Source: Ramlibacter alkalitolerans (lineage in GTDB: Bacteria; Pseudomonadota; Gammaproteobacteria; Burkholderiales; Burkholderiaceae_C). From it: 64,000 nucleotides of DNA. Numbering within the stretch: position 1 is the first letter of the stretch; every line of letters starts with the position of its first letter. The position numbers and the translations under genes were made by a program. This document shows positions 24,439-32,338 of this stretch, piece after piece. Under the pieces are notes generated by a model. That model was not told the origin of the DNA and did not search any database. It saw only the letters and a list, made by a program, of their open reading frames with translations. Where the stretch lies: positions 1 through 64,000 of the forward strand of contig NZ_JAEQND010000019.1 of the NCBI RefSeq assembly GCF_016722765.1, given 5' to 3'.

Positions 24439-25371
24439 TCAGAGATCGTTCCTATTCTCGCCTGAGCCGAAGTGCCCGGCACGCGGAAGGGCCAAGGCAA
24501 AGCCGCCGTCGGCAACGAAGGCCTGGCCTTCGACGGACCAGCGCCGCACCTCCACATGCACGGAGGGGGCGCCATCGGCAGCACCATCGCGCAGGGACAG
24601 GCGATGCCACATCGCACCCTGGTCGCTGGGGTTGGGCAGCGCCGACGAGGACGGCACGCACAGGCAGGGAATCGCGCCGTGGGGGCCCGCGACGGCGTCC
24701 AGCCGCGCATCGCGGGCATGGCCATGCAGCACCAGTTCGGCGCCGTGGCGGCGCAGCACGGCGCACAGGTCTTCGCGGTCGGCCAGGGCCTTGCGCCAGC
24801 CGATCGCGTCCGCCGCCGGCGGGTGGTGCAGCATGACGATGCGGGTTTGCCCTGAGGCCTGTTCCGCGGCGAGAAGGTCCGCCAGCCGCGCCAGTTGCGC
24901 CCGGCCCAGCCGGCCGCGCGCCAGCAACGGGGCCGTCGGCAAGGCCGAATTCAAGCCGATCAGGCTCACCCCCTCGACGCGGTGCACGAAAGGCCAGGTG
25001 TGGCCGTTGCGCGTCCAGGGCTCCCACAGGTCCAGGCCCGCGGCCGGCGGCACGCGCACCAGGGCATCGTGGTTGCCCGGCACCACGCTGATGCGCTGCG
25101 CCGGCGCCAGCGCCGCGAGCCACGCGGCGGCCTGCCGGAATTCACCGGGCAGCGAGAAGTTCGTGAGGTCGCCGGTGATCAGGATGTGATCGACCGCCTG
25201 CGCACGCAGGTCGCGCACCAGCGCATCGAGGATCTCGCTGCGGTGCAGGGCTCGCCGCCGCTGCCAGGACCAGGCACTGAGCTGGCGCTTGGACAGGCGC
25301 TGCAGCGGCGACAGCATCGGTTCGAACGGAAGGTGCACGTCCGAGACATGCGCGAAGGTCGTTCCGCTCAT
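24439..25371 (-). CDS. Calcineurin-like metallophosphoesterase
   Basis: A 310-residue protein with all metal-binding blocks: DVH at 11-13, GDLTN near 67, GNHD near 99, HHPP near 182 and HGHARD near 217. First gene of the leftward operon (metallophosphoesterase, HIT, LptF, LptG, CDP-alcohol phosphotransferase, ceramide synthase, NTP transferase), divergent by 63 bp from the second CDP-alcohol phosphotransferase. A role removing a phosphate from a lipid phosphate intermediate fits the pathway; a cyclic-nucleotide or other phosphodiesterase role is equally possible. Confidence 0.82.
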   Translation of the reverse strand: MSGTTFAHVSDVHLPFEPMLSPLQRLSKRQLSAWSWQRRRALHRSEILDALVRDLRAQAVDHILITGDLTNFSLPGEFRQAAAWLAALAPAQRISVVPGNHDALVRVPPAAGLDLWEPWTRNGHTWPFVHRVEGVSLIGLNSALPTAPLLARGRLGRAQLARLADLLAAEQASGQTRIVMLHHPPAADAIGWRKALADREDLCAVLRRHGAELVLHGHARDARLDAVAGPHGAIPCLCVPSSSALPNPSDQGAMWHRLSLRDGAADGAPSVHVEVRRWSVEGQAFVADGGFALALPRAGHFGSGENRNDL

Positions 25372-25434
25372 CGATAATCACCCGCTGCCTTTTGGACTTT
25401 TCACGTTTTCGATCATGCCAAACCTTCATGCGCG

Positions 25435-26580
25435 ATGCGGCGGGCGGCCTCTGTGAGCACCGGTGACGCGGTGCACCCACGCGTGGCGGGTCGCGTCGTC
25501 GGCCAGTCCCCCTTGCGTATCTGGGGGCTGACTTCGGAGGCCCGCCTCAAGCGCCAGTTGCAGCGGGCCGGAGCCGATGCGCAAGGGGCCGACGCCGATC
25601 GCGTGGTGTTGCTGCGGGCGGACTGGGTCTACGACGAGGCGCTGGTGCGCGGCCTGGCCGCCGCGGCCGGCGATGTCGCCTTGTGTGCGGAGGAAGGCAC
25701 GGTGGTCGCCCTCGCCGTTGCGGCGGCGGACGCCGAGCCGGCATCGGCGGCCCTGGCGCAGGGACGCGCCCCGGCGGGCGCGCGCGCTCTCTCGCCCATG
25801 CAGGTCGCCGACGGCTACAACGACAAGCTGCGCAAACGCGAACCGCCCTACCTCTTGCCGCTGACCGCGGACAACCTGCCGGCGATCGAGCGCCGCACCT
25901 TCAGCGGCGCCTACAAGGGCGTGACCGACCTGGTCACGCTGTACGTCTGGCCGCGGCCGGCACGGTATGTCACCGGCCTGTGCGCCCGCTCCGGCATCAC
26001 GCCCAACCAGGTCACCTTCGCGAGCCTGCTGCTGGTGCTGGCGGCCATGTGGCTGTTCTGGACCGGCCGCTACGGCATGGGCCTGCTGGCGGCCTGGGCC
26101 ATGACCTTCCTGGACACCGTCGATGGCAAGCTGGCGCGCGTGACGCTGCGTTCCTCGCGCTTCGGCGACATCTTCGACCACTCGATCGACCTGATCCATC
26201 CGCCCTTCTGGTGGTGGGCGTGGATCGTCGGCCTGCCGGCCGTGGGCCTGGCGCTGGAGCATCCGGCCCTGTGCCTGTGGGCCATCGTGGCCGGCTATGT
26301 GCTGCAGCGCCTGGAAGAAGGCGCCTTCATCGCCTGCTTCGGCATCGAGATGCATGTCTGGGAACGCTTCGACAGCCGCTTCCGCCTGTTCACGGCGCGG
26401 CGCAACCCGAACCTGCTGCTGCTGACGGCTTCGTTCCTGTTCGGCCGCCCCGACCTCGGCATCGAGGCCGTGGCCTGGTGGACCGTGCTCTCGCTGCTGG
26501 TCCACGCCCTGCGCCTGCTGCAGGCCGGCCTGGCGCGCCGCCGCGGCCCGCTGCGTTCCTGGCTCGCGGCACCGACGTGA
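25435..26580 (+). CDS. Second CDP-alcohol phosphotransferase with N-terminal NTP-transferase-like domain
   Basis: A 381-residue paralogue of 20496-21704. The N-terminal ~140 residues again resemble a degenerate nucleotidyltransferase (RIWGLTSEARLKRQL, VVLLRADWVYD). The membrane domain shares the entry motif YKGVTDLVTLYV with its paralogue's YKGSTDLLTRWV, and has the complete signature starting DTVDGKLAR and ending DHSID. First gene of the rightward operon. Overlaps the Tam41-like gene by 4 bp (GTGA), so its lipid or alcohol donor may be made by that neighbour. Confidence 0.82.
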   Translation: MRRAASVSTGDAVHPRVAGRVVGQSPLRIWGLTSEARLKRQLQRAGADAQGADADRVVLLRADWVYDEALVRGLAAAAGDVALCAEEGTVVALAVAAADAEPASAALAQGRAPAGARALSPMQVADGYNDKLRKREPPYLLPLTADNLPAIERRTFSGAYKGVTDLVTLYVWPRPARYVTGLCARSGITPNQVTFASLLLVLAAMWLFWTGRYGMGLLAAWAMTFLDTVDGKLARVTLRSSRFGDIFDHSIDLIHPPFWWWAWIVGLPAVGLALEHPALCLWAIVAGYVLQRLEEGAFIACFGIEMHVWERFDSRFRLFTARRNPNLLLLTASFLFGRPDLGIEAVAWWTVLSLLVHALRLLQAGLARRRGPLRSWLAAPT

Positions 26581-27521
26581 ACGAGGACCTGCCCGCGCTG
26601 GTGGACGCGGAGCTGCGCCGCCCGGTGCCGCCCGCCGTGGCGGCGCTGGCGCAGCGGCTCGCGGCGCGCGCGCGGGGAGGCGCCCTCGCCGTGCTGTTCT
26701 ACGGGTCGGCCCTGAGGGACGATGCGCTCGACGGCGTGCTCGACTTCTACGTGCTGGTCGAGCGCGCGGACGACTGGCCGCAGTCGCGCACGGCCGCCTG
26801 GGCCAACCGCATCCTGCCGCCCAACGTGGGCTACCTGGAAGACCCCGGCGCAGCCGCGAGCGCAAACCGCCGCCTGCGCGCGAAATATGCGGTCATGACG
26901 CTGGCGCAGTTTCGCCGGGCCATGTCCGTGCGACGCATCGACACGACGCTCTGGGCCAGGTTCTCCCAGCCCTGCGCGTGCGTGCAGGCCCGCCACGCTG
27001 CGGCATTCGAGGCGGTGCGCGAGGCCATCTGCGATGCGATCGTGACCGCAGCGCATTGGGCGGCAGCGCTGGGGCCGCCCGCGGCCGACGCGGCCAGCTA
27101 CTGGCGCGCCTTGTACCAGCGCACCTATGCGGCAGAGCTGCGCGTCGAATCGTCTGCGCGCGCCGTGGACCTGGTGGGCCGGGACGCTGCGCGCTTCACG
27201 CGGCTGCTGCCACTGGCCTGGCGCGCAGCCGGTATCGCTTTCAGCGCCGCCGAGGATCGAATGGTCCCCCTGGTGGGCGCTGCCGAACGCGCGGAGGCCG
27301 AAACGCGCTGGCAACGCCGTCGACGGCTGGGCCGGCCGCTGAACCTGTTGCGCCTGCTCAAGGCGGCGCTCACCTTCGAGAACGCCACCGACTATGTCGC
27401 CTGGAAGGTGGAGCGCCACAGCGGCCTGCGCATCGAGCCGACCGCGTTCCAGCGGCGCCATCCGCTGCTGGCCGCGCCGGCCCTGTACTGGCGCCTGCGC
27501 AGGCTCGGCGTGCTGCGCTGA
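26577..27521 (+). CDS. Tam41-like CTP:lipid-phosphate cytidylyltransferase
   Basis: A 314-residue protein with the Tam41 pattern: VLFYGSAL near 38-45 (NTP-binding), LDFYVLV near 53-59, NRILPPNVGYLE near 77-88, KYAVMTLAQF, then LWARFSQP, and a basic C-terminal helix region ending ALTFENATDYVAWKVERHSG. Mitochondrial Tam41 makes CDP-diacylglycerol from phosphatidic acid and CTP. Between a CDP-alcohol phosphotransferase and a lipid kinase it could make CDP-diacylglycerol or, more unusually, CDP-ceramide. The start is a GTG overlapping the previous stop. Confidence 0.7.
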   Translation: MNEDLPALVDAELRRPVPPAVAALAQRLAARARGGALAVLFYGSALRDDALDGVLDFYVLVERADDWPQSRTAAWANRILPPNVGYLEDPGAAASANRRLRAKYAVMTLAQFRRAMSVRRIDTTLWARFSQPCACVQARHAAAFEAVREAICDAIVTAAHWAAALGPPAADAASYWRALYQRTYAAELRVESSARAVDLVGRDAARFTRLLPLAWRAAGIAFSAAEDRMVPLVGAAERAEAETRWQRRRRLGRPLNLLRLLKAALTFENATDYVAWKVERHSGLRIEPTAFQRRHPLLAAPALYWRLRRLGVLR

Positions 27522-27538
27522 AAACCCGGGACACCGCC

Positions 27539-28339
27539 ATGCACCTGCCGACCTGCCTGCGCCGCCCCGTCGTGACCGCCCTCGGCCTGCTGGCGCCCTT
27601 CGCCACCGCGCCCGCTGCGCCGGCCGCAGACCCGGGTGCCGCACCGGCGCAGGCGGTTCACGTCGCCGCCGAAGCCGCCGCCAGCGCCAGGACCTATCCC
27701 ACCGCCATCGCGCGCTCCTTCACCTTCAACTACCTGATGCAGCGGGGCGGCCTGCGCGGCAGCTGCGAACTGAGCTGGGCCCGCACGGGCGGCAAGTACG
27801 AGGCGCGCCTGAAGGGCACGGTGGCCGGCTTCACGGTGCTGGACTGGGCGAGCAGCGGCGGCTTCGATGCGGCGGGCGTCGCGCCCAGCCTGTACGTCGA
27901 ACATCGCCTGGGCAAGTCCGACCGGGACGTGCGCTTTCGCAAGGCCGAATCGCGCATCGTCTTCTCCGGCACGCGCAGCAGCGACATTCCCTTCGTCGCC
28001 GGCGTGCAGGACCGGGTGAGCTGGCTGGTCCAGCTGCCGGCGATCCTCGCCGCCGATCCGGCCAAGGGCCGCGCCGGAACCCGCGTCGCGCTGTACGTCG
28101 TCGGCACGCGCGGCCGCGCCGGCGACTGGGTCTTCCAGTCGGAAGGCCGCGAGACCATCAAGACGCCGATGGGCACCCTGCACACGGTGAAGTGGACCCG
28201 CCAGGCCGGCAAGGGGGACGACCTGGAGGCCGAGGTCTGGCTGGACGTCGAGCGCCACTACCTGCCGGTGCGCATCCGCCTGACCTTGGCCGGCTCGGAA
28301 GCGGCGCTGGACATGACGCTGGCCGACGCCAGTCCTTAG
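27539..28339 (+). CDS. DUF3108 periplasmic protein
   Basis: A 266-residue protein with a signal-like N-terminus and an Ala-rich linker to about residue 50. The rest is a beta-rich DUF3108 domain (SFTFNYLMQRGGLRGSCEL; TPMGTLHTVKWTR; VWLDVERHYLPVRIRL). DUF3108 proteins are of unknown biochemical function and periplasmic. Located 17 bp after the Tam41-like gene, it may bind or shuttle the lipid in the periplasm; this is a guess from context. Confidence 0.78.
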   Translation: MHLPTCLRRPVVTALGLLAPFATAPAAPAADPGAAPAQAVHVAAEAAASARTYPTAIARSFTFNYLMQRGGLRGSCELSWARTGGKYEARLKGTVAGFTVLDWASSGGFDAAGVAPSLYVEHRLGKSDRDVRFRKAESRIVFSGTRSSDIPFVAGVQDRVSWLVQLPAILAADPAKGRAGTRVALYVVGTRGRAGDWVFQSEGRETIKTPMGTLHTVKWTRQAGKGDDLEAEVWLDVERHYLPVRIRLTLAGSEAALDMTLADASP

Positions 28340-28434
28340 GGCCTGGCCGCCCGCAGGCGGCAAATGCAGAACCGTTTGCGGGGGTTTGCCGTGGCCGGTA
28401 TGCTCCATCACCCCCAGATTCCCTTGCCCGCCTC

Positions 28435-29553
28435 GTGGACGCCACTTCACTTCCCGGTCACTACGGCACTGCACGCGCGAGCTTCGGCGCGAAGGACTTC
28501 GGCTGGCGCGACCAGGCCCACGGCCTCGTCGCCGACCTGTTCGAGCGCTCCCCCGCCATCTACTGGACGGATTTCCTCCTGAGCAGCCTGACCGGCTGGG
28601 CCTTGACGGCGGTGTACTTCCGCGCGCAGCCGTTCAGCGCCCTGCAGGTCGCGGCGTTCCTGCTCGCCAGCCTGCTGTTCTTCCGGGCCGGCACCTTCAT
28701 CCACGAGATCGTGCACATGCCGCGAGACCAGATGGTGGGGTTCAAGCGCGCGTGGAACCTGCTCCTGGGCATTCCTTTCCTGATGCCGTGGGTGATGTAC
28801 AGCAACCACGTCGAGCACCACAACCACCGCCGCTTCGGCACGCCGGGCGATGGGGAGTACCTGCCGCTCGGAGCCTCGCCCACCACCGAGATCTTCAAGT
28901 ACCTGGCGCAGGCGCCGCTGCTGCCCCTGTTCATGCTGCTGCGGTTCGGCGTCCTCGGCCCGCTGTCCTGGTTCCATGCGAAGCTGCGCCACTGGGTGCT
29001 GACGCGCGCGTCCGCGGCCGTCTCCAACCCCTACTACAGCGAACCCTTTCCGAAGCGGCTGGCGGGGCACCTGCAGCTGATGGAGGTGCTGTGCCTGCTG
29101 TACCTGCTCACGCTGGGCCTGCTGGTGTGGCGCGACGTGATCACCCTGTCCCAGGTGGGCATGGGCTACCTGCTGCTGGCGTTCACGCTGGGCCTGAACT
29201 GGGTGCGCAACCTGGCGGCGCACCGCTACGTCAACGACGGCACGCAGATGGACCACGCGAGCCAGGTCGCGGAGTCCATCAACATCACGGGCCAGACCTG
29301 GCTGACCGTCGCCCTCTTCCCGGTGGGCCTGCGCTACCACGCGCTGCACCACCTGTTCCCCGCGCTGCCGTACCACAACCTGGACGAGGCGCACCGCCGC
29401 CTGATGCAACACCTGCCGGCCGATGGTTCGTACCGCGCCACCAACCGCGACAGCTTCTTCGCCGCCGTCGGCGAGCTGTGGCGGTCCGCGCGTGCAACGG
29501 CCCCCGAGGCGTCGGCGATGCGCGCGTGGCTGCCGCGCTCTGGTCGATCTTGA
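28435..29553 (+). CDS. Membrane fatty-acid or sphingoid desaturase/hydroxylase-like enzyme
   Basis: A 372-residue integral membrane di-iron enzyme of the desaturase superfamily with three histidine clusters: HEIVH near 86-90, HVEHHNHRRFG near 123-133 and HALHHLF near 302-308, plus four hydrophobic segments. The start is a GTG (VDATSLPGHYG) 95 bp after DUF3108. It may introduce a double bond or hydroxyl into the acyl chain or long-chain base; sphingolipid desaturases belong to the same superfamily, but regiochemistry is unreadable. Overlaps the lipid kinase start (TTGA). Confidence 0.8.
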   Translation: MDATSLPGHYGTARASFGAKDFGWRDQAHGLVADLFERSPAIYWTDFLLSSLTGWALTAVYFRAQPFSALQVAAFLLASLLFFRAGTFIHEIVHMPRDQMVGFKRAWNLLLGIPFLMPWVMYSNHVEHHNHRRFGTPGDGEYLPLGASPTTEIFKYLAQAPLLPLFMLLRFGVLGPLSWFHAKLRHWVLTRASAAVSNPYYSEPFPKRLAGHLQLMEVLCLLYLLTLGLLVWRDVITLSQVGMGYLLLAFTLGLNWVRNLAAHRYVNDGTQMDHASQVAESINITGQTWLTVALFPVGLRYHALHHLFPALPYHNLDEAHRRLMQHLPADGSYRATNRDSFFAAVGELWRSARATAPEASAMRAWLPRSGRS

Positions 29554-30563
29554 ACGCGCGCCTGGGCGCCGTGCCCGATCCCGCAGCAGCCGGCGTCGAA
29601 GGCGCCTCGCTGCCGCCCTGCCTGATCGTCAACCCGCTGAGTTTCCGCGCCTCGCGCGGACTGGCGCAAGAGGCGTGCGAACTGGCGCGCGCACGCGGGG
29701 CCGAGGTCGTCTCCATCGACAGTCCAGCGGCGCTGAGCGCCGCGGTCGAAACCATCCTGGCGCGGCGCCAGCGCAAGGTCATGGTGCTGGCGGGCGACGG
29801 CACGGTGCGCGCGGTGGTCGAACAGCTCGCCGCCCTGCCCGCCGGCGCCTGGATCCCCGATCTCCTCGTTCTCCCGGGCGGCCGCACCAACCTCATCGCG
29901 AACGACCTGATTCCCGGCGCCGCGGCGCTCGACCTGCTGCGGCGCGCGCTGGCCCCGGCGCATCGCTGGGACGCGAGCATCGCCGAACGCTTCACCTTGT
30001 GCATCGAGCAGGATGGCGCGCCGGCGCGGCACGGGTTCTGGGTCGGGGCGGCGCTGATCGACAGCGTGATCCGGCGCACCCACGAACATCGCGCCGGCGG
30101 TACCGGTGCCCTGAGGACGGGGCACCTGAGCACCGTCGCTGCCTTGCTCGGGCTCGCATCGAAGGCGCTGCGCGGACGCTCCGGCCTCACTGCCCCGCGG
30201 CTGCGCGTGCGCGCCGGCGCCGCGGGCGTGCTGATGGAAGGCCCGGTCAGCCTCCTGGTCGCCACGACGCTGCACCATCGCAAGGGCCTGTTCGATCCTT
30301 ACGTCTCGCGCGCCGCGGACGACCTGCGGCTGACCGCCGTGTCGCGCCACGCCGACCGCTTCTGGGCCTGCCTGCCGCGCCTGTTGACCGGGCGTTTTTC
30401 TCCGGCGATGGATCCCGCCCACGGCTACGTCAGCGGCAGCTTCGCGCGCGTCGAGATCACCGGCGTGGCCGGCTACTCGCTCGACGGCGAGGCCTATGAC
30501 GCCGATCCGCAAAGACCCTTGATCCTGCGGCGCGGCACGCGCCTGCGCTTCGTCGTCGCATGA
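29550..30563 (+). CDS. Diacylglycerol/ceramide kinase-like lipid kinase
   Basis: About 337 residues of the DAGK catalytic family. VMVLAGDGTVRAVVEQL holds the ATP-binding GDGT (the usual first Gly is Ala), and LPGGRTNLIANDL replaces the common PLGTGND. The C-terminal half is the beta-rich domain with SLDGEAYD near the end. The start is uncertain: TTG 29550 overlaps the desaturase stop, and GTG at 29526 or 29571 are in frame. With ceramide genes nearby, phosphorylation of ceramide, as shown for a Caulobacter homologue, is the leading idea. Confidence 0.78.
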   Translation: MNARLGAVPDPAAAGVEGASLPPCLIVNPLSFRASRGLAQEACELARARGAEVVSIDSPAALSAAVETILARRQRKVMVLAGDGTVRAVVEQLAALPAGAWIPDLLVLPGGRTNLIANDLIPGAAALDLLRRALAPAHRWDASIAERFTLCIEQDGAPARHGFWVGAALIDSVIRRTHEHRAGGTGALRTGHLSTVAALLGLASKALRGRSGLTAPRLRVRAGAAGVLMEGPVSLLVATTLHHRKGLFDPYVSRAADDLRLTAVSRHADRFWACLPRLLTGRFSPAMDPAHGYVSGSFARVEITGVAGYSLDGEAYDADPQRPLILRRGTRLRFVVA

Positions 30564-32338
30564 GTCCCTCATCCGCGCCGAAGGCCACGAGCACCGCGCA
30601 GGCGCGCGGCGCACTGCCCATGGTGCGTGCCTTCGTCCAGGCCTACCCGGGCCGCAGCGCAGCGGCCTTCGTGGCCGTCTTCATCGCCGGCCTGATGGAC
30701 GGACTCGGCATGTCGATGCTGCTGTCGATGCTGACGCTCACCACCTCGGGTGCCGGGCACAAGGCGTCCCTGCCGGAGCAGGTCGCGACCCGCATCGCCA
30801 CCTTCCTCGGACTGCAGCCGACGGCGCCGGTGCTGCTGGCGCTGGCCATCCTGCTGATCGCGCTGAAGGCGGTGTTGACGCTGCTGGCCAACAAGCAGGT
30901 GGGCTACGCGGTGGCGCACATCGCCACCGACCTGCGCCTGGCCGCGATCCGCAGCGTGATGGCGGCGCGCTGGAGCTACTACCTGAAGCAGTCGGCGGGC
31001 CGCCTGTCGAACGCGATCGCGACCGAGGCGCAGCGGGCCTCCGAAGCCTTCCAGTACAGCGCCGAGATGGCGGCGATGCTGCTGAACTCGCTGATCTATC
31101 TCGGGATCGCGCTGTCGATCTCCTGGCGGGCGGGCCTGGCCGCGGGCATCGCCGGCGGGCTGCTGCTCGCCGTGCTGCACGTGCTCATTCGCACTTCCCG
31201 GCATGCGGGCCAGCACCAGACCCGCTTGCTGACCTCGCTGCTGTCTGCCACCGCGGCCCTGCTGGCGGCCGCCAAGCCGCTCAAGGCCATGGCCCGCGAG
31301 GACCACGTGGATGCACTGCTGTCCGACCAGATGAAGCAGTTGCGGCGGGCCCTGCGCAAGCAGGTCGTCAGCCGCGAGGCCTTGAGTGCCTGGCAGGAAC
31401 CGCTGCTGGCGATCATGGTCGGCATCGGCTTCTTCCTCAGCCTCGTGGTGCTGCAGATGCCGCTCGCCGCCGTGCTGGTGATGCTGTTCCTGCTGGCCCG
31501 GGTGGTGAGCTATCTGTCGAAAAGCCAGCGTTCCTACCAGCAGATCGTGGTGCGCGAGAGCGCCTACTGGTCCCTCATGGACAGCATCGCGGCGGCGCGG
31601 GCGGAAGTCGAGCCGGAGGGCGGAACGCAGACCGTGCAGCTGTCCGCGGAGATCCGCTTCGATGCCGTGCGCTTCCGCCATGCCGACGGCCGGCTGGTGC
31701 TGGACGACGCCTCGTTCGCCATCGCCGCCCGCGAGCTGACCGTCATCGTCGGCCCCTCCGGCGCCGGCAAGACCACCCTGCTCGACCTGGTCGTGGGCCT
31801 GCACCGGCCCGAGGCCGGGACCATTTCCATCGACGGGGTGCCGCTGCACGAACTGTCGATCCGCGAATGGCGGCGCCAGATCGGCTACGTGCCGCAGGAC
31901 ACCGTCCTGGTGAACGACTCCATCGCCTACAACCTGGCCTTCGGCGAAGAAGGTCTCGCCGAAGCGGACCTGCGCGAGGCGCTGCAGGCGGCCAACGCGC
32001 TCGAGTTCGTCGACGCCCTGCCGGACGGCTTGCGCACCCTCGTCGGCGAGGGCGGCTGCCGGCTCTCCGGCGGCCAGCGGCAACGCCTGGCCATTGCCCG
32101 CGCGCTGGTGCACAAGCCGCGGCTGCTGCTGCTCGACGAGGCGACCAGCAGCCTCGATGCGCAGGCGCAGGCGGCCGTCATCGAGACGGTGCAGCGCCTC
32201 AAGGGCAGCCTGACCATCCTCGCCGTCACCCACCAGGAGCGGATGATCGCCGCGGCCGACCGCATCTACCGGCTGGCCGGCGCGCAGGTGAGCGCCGATC
32301 CCGCAGCCGGCCAGCCGAAAAGATCCCTGCAGGCATGA
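30560..32338 (+). CDS. MsbA-like lipid ABC exporter (fused membrane and ATPase domains)
   Basis: A 592-residue half-transporter. Six membrane spans lie within ~25-320. The ATPase has Walker A GPSGAGKTTLLDL near 397-409, Q-loop YVPQDTVL, signature LSGGQRQRLAIARAL, Walker B LLLLDEATSSLD and H-loop AVTHQE. The architecture matches lipid flippases such as MsbA. It is coupled to the lipid kinase (ATGA) and the acyltransferase-like gene, so flipping the finished lipid across the inner membrane is the likely job. Confidence 0.85.
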   Translation: MSPSSAPKATSTAQARGALPMVRAFVQAYPGRSAAAFVAVFIAGLMDGLGMSMLLSMLTLTTSGAGHKASLPEQVATRIATFLGLQPTAPVLLALAILLIALKAVLTLLANKQVGYAVAHIATDLRLAAIRSVMAARWSYYLKQSAGRLSNAIATEAQRASEAFQYSAEMAAMLLNSLIYLGIALSISWRAGLAAGIAGGLLLAVLHVLIRTSRHAGQHQTRLLTSLLSATAALLAAAKPLKAMAREDHVDALLSDQMKQLRRALRKQVVSREALSAWQEPLLAIMVGIGFFLSLVVLQMPLAAVLVMLFLLARVVSYLSKSQRSYQQIVVRESAYWSLMDSIAAARAEVEPEGGTQTVQLSAEIRFDAVRFRHADGRLVLDDASFAIAARELTVIVGPSGAGKTTLLDLVVGLHRPEAGTISIDGVPLHELSIREWRRQIGYVPQDTVLVNDSIAYNLAFGEEGLAEADLREALQAANALEFVDALPDGLRTLVGEGGCRLSGGQRQRLAIARALVHKPRLLLLDEATSSLDAQAQAAVIETVQRLKGSLTILAVTHQERMIAAADRIYRLAGAQVSADPAAGQPKRSLQA

